Part shown: piece after piece, positions 1 through 5,993 of the stretch
Layout of the letters: the number at the start of each line of letters is the position of its first letter
Numbering within the stretch: the first letter of the stretch is position 1
Notes under the pieces: model-generated
What the model saw: the letters and a program-made list of their open reading frames with translations, nothing else
Told to the model about the DNA's origin: nothing
Database searches by the model: none
Position numbers and translations under genes: made by a program
DNA from: Deltaproteobacteria bacterium
Lineage (GTDB): Bacteria; Desulfobacterota; DSM-4660; Desulfatiglandales; B25-G16
DNA length: 10,389 nt
NCBI GenBank assembly: GCA_018400255.1
Contig: JAGYMO010000279.1
Location: 1 to 10,389 of the forward strand
Reading direction: 5' to 3'

Positions 1-51
1 GAAGGCGGTAGGACAGTTGGCGCAGGTGTAATAAGCGATATAATAGAGTAA
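1..51 (+). CDS. tuf: Elongation factor Tu, C-terminal end (partial)
   Basis: The window opens in frame inside a gene whose last 16 codons read EGGRTVGAGVISDIIE followed by TAA. This is the conserved carboxyl end of EF-Tu domain 3 (family pattern EGGRTVGAGVV-x-x-I-x-x). EF-Tu is the cytosolic GTPase that brings aminoacyl-tRNA to the ribosomal A site. The GTPase domain lies upstream and cannot be checked. The gap to rpsJ is only 18 bases, with no room for a terminator or a long leader, so tuf and the S10 cluster are probably cotranscribed. The identification rests on a short but distinctive tail and on the expected neighbourhood. Confidence 0.9.
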   Translation, partial: EGGRTVGAGVISDIIE

Positions 52-69
52 TAAGAGACGGAAGCAGTT

Positions 70-378
70 ATGGATAACCAGAAAATCCGAATAAGGTTAA
101 AGGGCTATGATTATAAGCTTTTGGATCAATCTGTATCAGAGATTATTGATGCTGCACAGGGAACAGGAGCGAAAATTGCTGGGCCTATACCCCTTCCAAC
201 CGAGATTAATAAGTACTGTGTATTACGATCACCTCATGTTGACAAGAAATCGAGAGAGCAGTTTGAGATAAGGACTCATAAAAGACTTATAGATATTCTT
301 GAGCCTACTCAACAAACGGTGGATGCCCTTATGCAATTGGATCTTTCTGCAGGCGTGGATGTAGAGATTAAGCTTTAG
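70..378 (+). CDS. rpsJ: 30S ribosomal protein S10 (uS10)
   Basis: This 102-residue protein has the normal family length. It carries the S10 signature in the middle: GPIPLPT at about 39-45, then VLRSPHVDKKSREQFE and RTHKRLID, the loop that reaches into the 30S head. S10 is a tertiary-binding protein of the 30S head and also pairs with NusB in transcription antitermination in well-studied bacteria. ATG 70 is preceded by a modest SD (GGAAG, 60-64, spacing 5). In many bacteria S10 heads its own operon behind a long L4-binding leader; here it follows tuf by 18 bases, so that leader is absent. The next gene, rplC, begins 12 bases after the stop. Confidence 0.97.
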   Translation: MDNQKIRIRLKGYDYKLLDQSVSEIIDAAQGTGAKIAGPIPLPTEINKYCVLRSPHVDKKSREQFEIRTHKRLIDILEPTQQTVDALMQLDLSAGVDVEIKL

Positions 379-390
379 AGGAAAACAAGG

Positions 391-1023
391 ATGATCAGGG
401 AATTATTTGGGAAAAAGATTGGAATGACCCGTATCTTTAGGGAGAATGGCAAAGTTATCCCTGTTTCTGTGCTGGAGATTGCTAAGTGCTATGTGACGCA
501 GATTAAGAGGGTGGAAAACGAAGGGTATAATGCACTCCAGATTGGGTTTCAGCCAAAAAAGGAAAAGCGCATAAATAAGCCTATGGCCGGTCATTTTAAA
601 AAAGCCGGGAAGGGCGGCTTTTCATTTTTGCGTGAGATAAAAGTAGATGATATTGAATCCTTTGAGATTGGGCAAGAGATTGGATCTGACATCTTTGATG
701 TGGGAGATTTAATTAATGCCAGGGGTATTACTAAAGGAATGGGATTCGCAGGGGTTGTTAAAAGGTGGGGATTTAGCGGAGGCAATAAGACCCATGGCTC
801 TCGATCCCACAAGATTCCTGGTTCAATTGGGGCTTGCGCAACGCCAAGCCGAGTGATGAAAGGGAAAAAACTGCCTGGCAGAATGGGAAATGAGTTTAAG
901 ACGGTTAAAAATTTAGAAGTAGTTGATATCTTAAAAGAAAGAGATTTGATTTTAATAAAGGGTGGGGTTCCCGGCAGCAAGGGAAATTTTTTAGAATTAA
1001 AGTTAAATAAAAAAAAATCATAG
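391..1023 (+). CDS. rplC: 50S ribosomal protein L3 (uL3)
   Basis: This 210-residue protein has the usual bacterial L3 length. It opens with the typical GKKIGMTRIF. The central extension that approaches the peptidyl-transferase centre is intact at about 114-170 (KGMGFAGVVKRWGF, then GNKTHGSRSHKIPGSIGACATPS read in two parts, then GKKLPGRMGNE). L3 is an early assembly protein binding the 3' domain of 23S rRNA. At residue 164 the sequence has Arg in the LPGRMGNE segment, where as I recall E. coli has the Gln methylated by PrmB; Arg or His there is common elsewhere. ATG 391 has GAGGAA upstream (378-383). The last codons contain a run of nine A (1009-1017). A hairpin with a T tract follows the stop. 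Confidence 0.97.
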   Translation: MIRELFGKKIGMTRIFRENGKVIPVSVLEIAKCYVTQIKRVENEGYNALQIGFQPKKEKRINKPMAGHFKKAGKGGFSFLREIKVDDIESFEIGQEIGSDIFDVGDLINARGITKGMGFAGVVKRWGFSGGNKTHGSRSHKIPGSIGACATPSRVMKGKKLPGRMGNEFKTVKNLEVVDILKERDLILIKGGVPGSKGNFLELKLNKKKS

Positions 1024-1035
1024 ACAAAATATAAG

Positions 1036-1076
1036 ATGCAAGGGATCAGGCTGGCACTGACCCTGCATATTTTTTT
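1036..1076 (+). terminator. Hairpin plus T tract between rplC and rplD: candidate intrinsic terminator or attenuator
   Basis: The left arm ATGCA-A-GGG-A-TCAG (1036-1049) pairs with the right arm CTGACCCTGCAT (1057-1068). This gives 12 base pairs interrupted by two bulged A residues (1041 and 1045) around a 7-base loop (GCTGGCA). The stem is followed at once by A and seven T (1070-1076), the layout of a Rho-independent terminator. It lies 18 bases before the rplD start, inside an operon whose downstream genes are essential. It would therefore have to be partial, conditional or suppressed by antitermination. Control by L4, which autoregulates the S10 operon by attenuation in E. coli, is an attractive guess only. 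Confidence 0.6.
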
Positions 1077-1094
1077 AGTGGAGCGGATCAACAT

Positions 1095-1715
1095 ATGGCC
1101 CTCATAGATATATATAATGTAAACGCAGAAAAAATTCGTCAGAGAGATATAAAGGACACCATCTTCAATGTTGCGATAAGGGAAGATATGCTCCACCAGG
1201 TAGTGGGAAGCCAATTAGCGAGCCGTCGTTCTGGAAGCGCTTCAACAAAGGGCAGGTCTGAAGTAAAGGCCAGCGGTAGAAAGCTCTGGCGACAGAAAGG
1301 GACTGGAAGGGCTAGGGCAGGAGCGGCTTCTTCACCTATAATGAGGGGTGGGGGTGTGGCATTTGGCCCTTCACCGAGAGATTATTCATTTAAGGTCAAC
1401 AAAAAGGTTAAGAAGGCTGCACTACGTATGGCCCTGGCCGACAAGTTTAAAGAAAAAAAACTCATAATAATTGATGGTTTTAATCTCGATGAAATCAAAA
1501 CAAGAAAACTTTACGAGATATTAAAGAAATTTAATTTAGACAATGTCCTCATTGTTTCAGACAAGTACGATGAGGTTCTTGATAAATCTTCCAGAAATAT
1601 TAAAAAGACTAAACTCCTAAGGGCCGAGGGGATAAACGTGTATGATATTTTATGCCATAAGCACCTCTTGTTTGTTGAGCCGGCCTTAGAAATAATTGAG
1701 GAGGCGCTTGATTAA
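1095..1715 (+). CDS. rplD: 50S ribosomal protein L4 (uL4)
   Basis: This 206-residue protein has the normal L4 length. The conserved extended loop lining the nascent-peptide tunnel occupies about residues 62-99: GRKLWRQKGTGRARAG, then SSPIMRGGGVAFGPSPRDYS. The rest is the alpha/beta globular domain (ADKFKEKKLIIIDG, then VLIVSD). L4 binds domain I of 23S rRNA early in assembly, and the loop forms part of the macrolide-proximal constriction. In E. coli it also represses its own operon. ATG 1095 has GGAG at 1080-1083 (spacing 11). The gene is set apart from rplC by a 71-base gap with a terminator-like hairpin, unlike the tight junctions around it. The rplW start is two bases past its stop. Confidence 0.97.
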   Translation: MALIDIYNVNAEKIRQRDIKDTIFNVAIREDMLHQVVGSQLASRRSGSASTKGRSEVKASGRKLWRQKGTGRARAGAASSPIMRGGGVAFGPSPRDYSFKVNKKVKKAALRMALADKFKEKKLIIIDGFNLDEIKTRKLYEILKKFNLDNVLIVSDKYDEVLDKSSRNIKKTKLLRAEGINVYDILCHKHLLFVEPALEIIEEALD

Positions 1716-1717
1716 AA

Positions 1718-2005
1718 ATGGACTTTTATCAAATAATAAAGAAACCCATGATAACTGAGAAGGGTACAAAACAAAAAGAGCAGGCAAACCAATATATATT
1801 TGAGATTGACAGAGCAGCCAACAAGGTGATGGTTAGAAACGCCGTCGAAAAGATATTTAAGGTAAAGGTTTTGAGTGTGGCTGTAATGAATATGAGGGGA
1901 AAGCGCGTCAGGTCCGGGAAAAATATAGGGAAAAAGTCAGACTGGAAAAAGGCAATAGTTAGGCTTGCACCCGGACAAAAAATAGAATTTTTTGAAGGTA
2001 TGTAA
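1718..2005 (+). CDS. rplW: 50S ribosomal protein L23 (uL23)
   Basis: This 95-residue protein has the usual L23 size. The N-terminal motif IIKKPMITEKGT (residues 6-17) and the segment YIFEIDRAANKVMVRNAVEK are the family hallmarks. The GKRVRSGKNIGKKSDWKKAI stretch is the rRNA-binding loop. L23 sits at the tunnel exit on domain III of 23S rRNA and is the docking site for trigger factor and SRP. ATG 1718 lies two bases after the rplD stop. The likely SD, GAGGAGG (1698-1704), is inside rplD at a rather long spacing of 13, so translational coupling with L4 is probable. Confidence 0.97.
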   Translation: MDFYQIIKKPMITEKGTKQKEQANQYIFEIDRAANKVMVRNAVEKIFKVKVLSVAVMNMRGKRVRSGKNIGKKSDWKKAIVRLAPGQKIEFFEGM

Positions 2006-2017
2006 AGCGGAATAAAT

Positions 2018-2851
2018 ATGGCTATTAAGAAAAATAAACCAACATCTTCTGGAAGGCGATTTCAGACTTGCTCTACATTCAGCGAGATTACAAGCACTAA
2101 GCCTGAAAAAAGCCTTTTGAGACCAATAAAGAAATCAGGCGGCAGGAATTCTAAAGGTAGAATAACCACAAGGTTTAGAGGTGGCGGCTCTAAAAGAAGA
2201 TACAGGGTTATCGATTTTAAACGGAAGAAAGACAATGTTCCTGCAACTGTAGCTTCTATTGAATATGATCCTAACAGGTCTGCCAGAATAGCGCTCATCA
2301 ATTATGCGGATGGTGAGAAGGCCTATATCTTGGCGCCTAATAATTTAAACGTTGGTGACATAGTGGAATCAGGGCCCAATGTGGAGATTAGCGTAGGTAA
2401 TGCAACAACCTTAAAGGCCATACCTACCGGCATGCATATACACAATATTGAGCTACATGTAGGCCATGGCGGGCAGATAGCAAGAAGTGCAGGAGGTCAT
2501 GCCCAGCTGATGGCTAAGGAGGGCAAATATGGGCATGTGAAACTGCCTTCCGGGGAAGTGAGAATGATATTGTTGGACTGTCGGGCCACTATAGGGGAGG
2601 TTGGTAATCTCGATCATGAAAATATATCCTTAGGCAAGGCAGGAAGGACTAGATGGAAGGGAAGAAGGCCGCATGTTAGGGGTGTTGCAATGAATCCTGT
2701 CGATCATCCACTAGGAGGTGGAGAGGGTAAGTCTTCTGGTGGCAGACACCCGGTTACACCATGGGGAGTCCCTACAAAGGGTTATAAGACAAGGCACAAT
2801 AAGGCGACTGATAAATTCATTGTTAAAAGAAGGAAGCAGGAAAGGAGATAA
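2018..2851 (+). CDS. rplB: 50S ribosomal protein L2 (uL2)
   Basis: This 277-residue protein has normal bacterial L2 length, opening with IKKNKPTSSGRRF. The OB-fold and SH3-like core are intact: KSLLRPIKKSGGRN, EYDPNRSARIALI, GEKAYILAP. The C-terminal PTC-approaching tail contains RGVAMNPVDH and the basic end TDKFIVKRRK. L2 helps join the subunits and shape the peptidyl-transferase centre. His230 corresponds to the functionally important His229 of E. coli (mature numbering). The second His of the usual DHPH motif is Leu here (residue 232, codon CTA at 2711-2713). ATG 2018 has only a weak SD (CGGAA). The SD of rpsS lies within the last codons of this gene. Confidence 0.97.
   Translation: MAIKKNKPTSSGRRFQTCSTFSEITSTKPEKSLLRPIKKSGGRNSKGRITTRFRGGGSKRRYRVIDFKRKKDNVPATVASIEYDPNRSARIALINYADGEKAYILAPNNLNVGDIVESGPNVEISVGNATTLKAIPTGMHIHNIELHVGHGGQIARSAGGHAQLMAKEGKYGHVKLPSGEVRMILLDCRATIGEVGNLDHENISLGKAGRTRWKGRRPHVRGVAMNPVDHPLGGGEGKSSGGRHPVTPWGVPTKGYKTRHNKATDKFIVKRRKQERR
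2842..2847 (+). promoter_or_regulatory. Strong SD deciding the TTG start of rpsS
   Basis: AAGGAG, six bases before TTG 2854, inside the end of rplB. It supports TTG initiation, since the family's N-terminus (PRSVKKGPF) begins directly after this codon and no ATG or GTG is available nearby. Confidence 0.8.
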
Positions 2852-2853
2852 GA

Positions 2854-3147
2854 TTGCCACGTTCAGTTAAAAAAGGACCATTTATAGATGATAGTCTAAT
2901 GACCAAGGCGATCAAGGCTAAGGAGGCGAACAGCCACCAGGTAATTAAGACATGGTCGAGAAGATCAACCATATTGCCGGAGTTTATAGGGTTGACCTTT
3001 GCTGTACATAATGGGAAAAAGTTTATTCCTGTATTTATCACTGAAGATATGGTCGGGCACAAATTAGGTGAATTTTCTCCAACAAGAATATTTTTCAGTC
3101 ATGCAGGTGGAGACAAAAAAACCCGTCTGAAGGGTAAAAAGGCTTAG
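2854..3147 (+). CDS. rpsS: 30S ribosomal protein S19 (uS19)
   Basis: This 97-residue protein is slightly longer than the common 92-93 because of a Lys-rich tail. It starts PRSVKKGPFIDD as the family does, then has IKTWSRRSTILPEFIG (about 31-46) and GHKLGEFSPTR (about 69-79), the segment that contacts the A-site finger and S13 in the 30S head. The usual TFRGH that follows is IFFSH here, a minor variant. The start is TTG with a strong SD. Only two bases separate it from rplB, and it is followed by rplV after 42 bases. Confidence 0.96.
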   Translation: MPRSVKKGPFIDDSLMTKAIKAKEANSHQVIKTWSRRSTILPEFIGLTFAVHNGKKFIPVFITEDMVGHKLGEFSPTRIFFSHAGGDKKTRLKGKKA

Positions 3148-3189
3148 TTAGCGTGCGGTAAACAAATTTTATAAGGTGGTTTATTAAAT

Positions 3190-3522
3190 ATGGAAGCGAG
3201 GGCTATAGCAAAATATATACGGATATCTCCCAGGAAGGTAAGGCTGCTTATGAGGGAATTAAAGGGGAAAAAGGCTGATGATGCAATGAATTCACTGAAA
3301 TTTGCCCCACAGAAGGGAGCCCCGATTCTGCGAAAGTTGATAAACTCGGCTGTCTCTAACGCAAGTCAAAAACCTAACGTAGATGTTGATAATTTGTATA
3401 TAAAGCATATATACGCCAACGAGGGGCCTACAGCAAAGAGATTTAGACCAAGGGCCATGGGTAGGGCAACAAGGATTAGAAAGAGGACGAGCCATTTGAC
3501 GGTTGTACTTGATGAGAAATAG
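3190..3522 (+). CDS. rplV: 50S ribosomal protein L22 (uL22)
   Basis: This 110-residue protein has the standard length. Family features in order are the N-terminal AKYIRISPRKVRLL (about 7-20), the helical core (LRKLINSAVSNA), and the C-terminal beta-hairpin with KRFRPRAMGRATRIRKRTSH (about 83-102) that extends into the exit tunnel beside L4. L22 binds several 23S domains and helps form the tunnel constriction. ATG 3190 is preceded by AAGGTGG at 3173-3179 (spacing 10). A 66-base spacer separates it from rpsC, one of the longer gaps in the S10 part. It holds only a weak AT-rich inverted repeat (ACAATT 3540-3545 with AATTGT 3565-3570). Confidence 0.97.
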   Translation: MEARAIAKYIRISPRKVRLLMRELKGKKADDAMNSLKFAPQKGAPILRKLINSAVSNASQKPNVDVDNLYIKHIYANEGPTAKRFRPRAMGRATRIRKRTSHLTVVLDEK

Positions 3523-3575
3523 ACGTTCATAGGTAAGTCACAATTACAAAATTATCATATAGAAAATTGTCAAAA

Positions 3576-3583
3576 GGGAGGAG
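3576..3583 (+). promoter_or_regulatory. Strong SD deciding the GTG start of rpsC
   Basis: GGGAGGAG, five bases before GTG 3589. The encoded product then begins exactly at the family's MGQKVHP terminus, so the GTG start is well supported. Confidence 0.8.
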
Positions 3584-3588
3584 AGTTA

Positions 3589-4245
3589 GTGGGCCAGAAG
3601 GTTCATCCGGTAGGATTTCGATTAGGCATCAATAAGACATGGAATAGCAGATGGTATGCTGATTCAGAGTTTTCTTCACTTGTTGTAGAGGATAATCAAA
3701 TTCGAAAATTTTTAAAAAAGAGGCTTTCTCAGGCTGGTGTGTCTAAGATCGAGATTGAGAGGGCTGCCAGTAAGGTGAGGTTGAGGATTTATACGGCAAG
3801 ACCGGGCATAATAATAGGGAAAAAGGGCGCGGAGATAGAGCATCTTAAAAAGGATATTGAATCTAAGATAAAGCGGGAGTTTTTTATTGATATTAAAGAG
3901 GTAAGGAGGCCCGAACTGGAGGCGCAATTGGCAGCGGAAAACGTTGCCATGCAACTGGTTAGGCGTGTGGCATTCAGGAGGGCGATGAAGAAGGCCGTTA
4001 CATCCGCCATGAGGTTTGGGGCACAAGGTGTAAAGATTTCCTGTAGCGGAAGATTAGGCGGGGCGGAAATGGCTAGAAGGGAATGGTATAGAGAAGGCAG
4101 GGTACCTTTACATACCCTTAGGGCTGATATAGACTATGGTTTTAGTGAGGCCTTGACAACATATGGGGTGATAGGGGTTAAGGTAACTATATGTAAAGGG
4201 GAAATTTGGCCGGAAAAAGGAAATAGAAGAGGCGAGATATGTTAA
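3589..4245 (+). CDS. rpsC: 30S ribosomal protein S3 (uS3)
   Basis: This 218-residue protein lies within the bacterial range of 210-240. The N-terminus is GQKVHPVGFRLGI. The KH type II domain carries its GXXG loop at 77-80 (RPGIIIGKKG), and the C-terminal domain has CSGRLGGAEMARREWYREGRV split across about 151-171, then GVIGVKV. The FRRAMK segment at 129-134 contains the basic residues linked in E. coli to the mRNA-entry helicase activity. S3 lines the mRNA entry tunnel with S4 and S5. It starts with GTG behind a strong SD. Its last two codons and stop overlap the start of rplP by 7 bases, pointing to coupled translation. Confidence 0.97.
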   Translation: MGQKVHPVGFRLGINKTWNSRWYADSEFSSLVVEDNQIRKFLKKRLSQAGVSKIEIERAASKVRLRIYTARPGIIIGKKGAEIEHLKKDIESKIKREFFIDIKEVRRPELEAQLAAENVAMQLVRRVAFRRAMKKAVTSAMRFGAQGVKISCSGRLGGAEMARREWYREGRVPLHTLRADIDYGFSEALTTYGVIGVKVTICKGEIWPEKGNRRGEIC

Positions 4246-4649
4246 GCCCAAAAAAAGTTAAACATAGAGTCATACAAAAAGGCAGGATGAGGGGGAAGGC
4301 GTACAGGGGATCTGATATTGCCTTTGGCGATTATGGCCTTCAAGCAACTGAATGTGGCTTTATGTCTGCGAGACAGATTGAGGCTGGAAGAATTGCTATA
4401 ACAAGGTCTGTTAAAAGGGGCGGTAAGATATGGATAAGGGTTTTTCCGGATAAACCTGTATTCAAAAAACCTGCTGAAACAAGGATGGGAAAGGGCAAAG
4501 GCAATCTTGAAGGATGGGTGGCTGTAATAAAGCCCGGAAGAATATTATATGAATTGGAGGGTGTTGATTCGGATACCGCCAGGGAGTCTTTTCGCCTAGC
4601 CGGTCATAAACTTTCCTTTGCCACTAAATTTTTAAGTAGGAGCTTTTAA
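4239..4649 (+). CDS. rplP: 50S ribosomal protein L16 (uL16)
   Basis: This 136-residue protein has normal length. It starts MLSPKKVKHR and carries SARQIEAGRIAITR (about 43-56), GGKIWIRVFPDKP (61-73) and the strictly conserved MGKGKGN (83-89). L16 is a late-assembly protein between the central protuberance and the A-site tRNA elbow, and its central loop reaches the peptidyl-transferase centre. Arg82, just before the MGKGKGN loop, corresponds to the Arg hydroxylated in E. coli, although nothing here shows that modification. ATG 4239 overlaps the rpsC end by 7 bases and has GAGG (4229-4232) at spacing 6. Confidence 0.97.
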   Translation: MLSPKKVKHRVIQKGRMRGKAYRGSDIAFGDYGLQATECGFMSARQIEAGRIAITRSVKRGGKIWIRVFPDKPVFKKPAETRMGKGKGNLEGWVAVIKPGRILYELEGVDSDTARESFRLAGHKLSFATKFLSRSF

Positions 4650-4653
4650 TACG

Positions 4654-4863
4654 GTGAAGAGCAAAGAATTGCGTGAATTGAGTGTTCAAGAATTAAGGGA
4701 CAAGGAAATAGAATTAGCAAGGGGGCTGTTTAATCTCCGATTTCAAATGGCCACAGGCCAACTCAACACACATACCTCTATCAGGAAGACAAAAAAGGAC
4801 ATTGCCCGGGTAAAGACGGTAATTAAAGAAAGAGAATTGGAAAATAGCAGGTCTGGGGCTTGA
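4654..4863 (+). CDS. rpmC: 50S ribosomal protein L29 (uL29)
   Basis: This 69-residue, almost entirely helical protein has typical length (60-70). The first helix begins MKSKELRELSVQELRDKEIE and the second contains the signature RKTKKDIARVKTVIKER, with LFNLRFQMATGQL between them. L29 binds domain III near the tunnel exit next to L23 and takes part in the SRP and trigger-factor docking site. The start is GTG, with AGGAG at 4638-4642 (spacing 11) inside the rplP end. Only four bases follow the rplP stop, and one base separates it from rpsQ. Confidence 0.95.
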   Translation: MKSKELRELSVQELRDKEIELARGLFNLRFQMATGQLNTHTSIRKTKKDIARVKTVIKERELENSRSGA

Positions 4864-4864
4864 T

Positions 4865-5113
4865 ATGGAAATACGTGGAACAAGGAAAGAACTTACAGGT
4901 GTTGTTTTAAACAATAGTGCGGATAAGACTGCAAAAGTCTTGGTAGAAAGATTAGCAAAACACAAAAGATACAGAAAATATATCAGGTATAGAAAAAAGT
5001 ACTTGGTACATGATCCGCATAATAGATGCCAGATAGGAGATAAGGTCATTATTATGGAAAGTCGGCCTGTAAGTAAACTAAAAAGGTGGAGGGTTTTAGA
5101 AATTCTTAGTTAA
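4865..5113 (+). CDS. rpsQ: 30S ribosomal protein S17 (uS17)
   Basis: This 82-residue OB-fold protein has normal length. The opening GTRKELTGVVLNNSADKTAK and the conserved HDPHNRCQIGDKVIIMESRP (about 49-68) followed by SKLKRWRV define the family. S17 is a primary binder of the 16S rRNA 5' domain and central junction. ATG 4865 follows the rpmC stop by one base. Its SD is poor (GGGG, 4855-4858), so it probably relies on coupling to rpmC. It is the last gene of the S10 cluster; the 55-base spacer after it is the point where separate S10 and spc operons part in E. coli. Confidence 0.96.
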   Translation: MEIRGTRKELTGVVLNNSADKTAKVLVERLAKHKRYRKYIRYRKKYLVHDPHNRCQIGDKVIIMESRPVSKLKRWRVLEILS

Positions 5114-5168
5114 AGGGCCCTCTCTGGTTTTTTGCACAAACATATAGTTGATTTTAGGGATAGGCATC

Positions 5169-5537
5169 ATGATACAGGCTGAAACATTGTTAAATGTCGC
5201 TGACAATTCCGGCGCTAAAATTTTAAATTGCATCAAGGTTCTTGGAGGATCAAGAAGAAGATATGCAAGTGTTGGAGATATAATCGTTGCTTCTGTTAGA
5301 GAATCTTTGCCTAACAGCAAAGTAAAAAAGGGTGATGTTTTAAAGGCTGTAATAGTTAGGACTGCAAAGGAAATCAGAAGAGAGGATGGGTCATATATTA
5401 AATTTGATGATAACTCAGCCGTGCTGATAACTCAACAAAATGAACCAATAGGGACCCGTATTTTTGGACCAGTTGCCAGAGAGTTAAGGGCAAAGAACTT
5501 TATGAAGATTATATCCCTCGCTCCCGAGGTGTTATAA
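5169..5537 (+). CDS. rplN: 50S ribosomal protein L14 (uL14)
   Basis: I place the start at ATG 5169, giving 122 residues, exactly the usual bacterial L14 length and the canonical MIQAETLLNVADNSGAK terminus. An in-frame TTG at 5148 would add seven residues the family lacks and has no SD. AGGGA (5156-5160) gives a modest SD. The central VRTAKEIRREDGSYIKFDDN (about 63-82) and ELRAKNFMKIISLAPEVL at the end are hallmarks. L14 forms the intersubunit bridge B8 with 16S helix 14 and is the binding site of the silencing factor RsfS. It is the first gene of the spc cluster. Confidence 0.96.
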   Translation: MIQAETLLNVADNSGAKILNCIKVLGGSRRRYASVGDIIVASVRESLPNSKVKKGDVLKAVIVRTAKEIRREDGSYIKFDDNSAVLITQQNEPIGTRIFGPVARELRAKNFMKIISLAPEVL

Positions 5538-5550
5538 TTGGGGTATGTGT

Positions 5551-5561
5551 TATTCGATATG
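5551..5561 (+). promoter_or_regulatory. SD-less start region of rplX with TATTCGAT just before ATG
   Basis: The eight bases before ATG 5559 read TATTCGAT. No purine-rich SD lies at ordinary spacing. The same type of octamer precedes rplE (TATTCATT) and rplR (AATTCATT), with ATTC at the same offset each time. The role, if any, is unknown. Confidence 0.3.
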
Positions 5562-5891
5562 GCTAAAAAGAAATTTCATATAAAAAAGAACGATAAGGTG
5601 ATGGTGATCTCTGGGAAGGACAAGGGAAAGATAGGCACGGTCCTTGAAGTGATCACTAAAAAGGATAGGGCTAAGGTAGAAAAGCTAAATATAGTCAAAA
5701 GGCATACGAGACCTGGAGGTAAAGCTGCCCAGGGAGGCATTGTCGAAAAAGAGTCACCGATCCATATATCAAACCTTATGCTTATCTGTGGAAAATGCGC
5801 AGAGGCGACCAGGATGGGCATAAAAATACTTGAGGATGGCAGCAAGGTGAGGTTTTGTAAAAAATGTGGGGAAATCTTAGACAAGCAATAA
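5559..5891 (+). CDS. rplX: 50S ribosomal protein L24 (uL24), zinc-knuckle form
   Basis: From ATG 5559 this is a 110-residue protein beginning AKKKFHIKKNDKVMVISGKDKG (read in two parts). That is the KOW domain, which binds the 5' end of 23S rRNA and starts 50S assembly. The C-terminal part has four cysteines, C77-x2-C80 and C100-x2-C103, in contexts LICGKCAEA and RFCKKCGE. This is a zinc-binding form known in some bacteria such as Thermus and lost in many others. An alternative start at TTG 5538, directly after the rplN stop, would add seven residues (MGYVLFD) and has a good SD, GAGGTG at 5526-5531. I prefer ATG on family length, but this start is uncertain. Confidence 0.93.
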   Translation: MAKKKFHIKKNDKVMVISGKDKGKIGTVLEVITKKDRAKVEKLNIVKRHTRPGGKAAQGGIVEKESPIHISNLMLICGKCAEATRMGIKILEDGSKVRFCKKCGEILDKQ

Positions 5892-5982
5892 ATAACAGTT
5901 TAAGCTCGGTAACGTTTCGCCAATTATTTATTGTACAATTTGAAGCATAAAAATTTAGATACATCAATTTAACTAAAAAAAT

Positions 5983-5993
5983 TATTCATTATG
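5983..5993 (+). promoter_or_regulatory. SD-less start region of rplE with TATTCATT just before ATG
   Basis: The leader before ATG 5991 is AT-rich (AAAAAAATTATTCATT) with no SD. It shares ten identical bases, ATTCATTATG (5984-5993), with the rplR start (7831-7840). It may be a translational enhancer or simply an unstructured leader. Confidence 0.35.

Noticed and set aside
591..1214. A 207-codon minus-strand open frame opposite rplC and rplD
   Set aside because: It is antisense to two certain genes, resembles no known family, and its composition is what the opposite strand of these codons would give.
5143..5148. TATAGT as a possible -10 box of a spc promoter
   Set aside because: The sequence at -35 distance is CTCTCT-like and does not resemble a sigma-70 element.
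5148..5168. TTG 5148 as the rplN start
   Set aside because: It would add MILGIGI before the canonical MIQAET terminus, has no SD, and makes L14 longer than the very constant 122 residues.
5930..5939. Perfect 10-bp palindrome ATTGTACAAT in the rplX-rplE gap, with TACAAT resembling a -10 box
   Set aside because: No plausible -35 lies at 16-18 bases, and a 10-bp AT-rich palindrome is expected by chance in a window this size.
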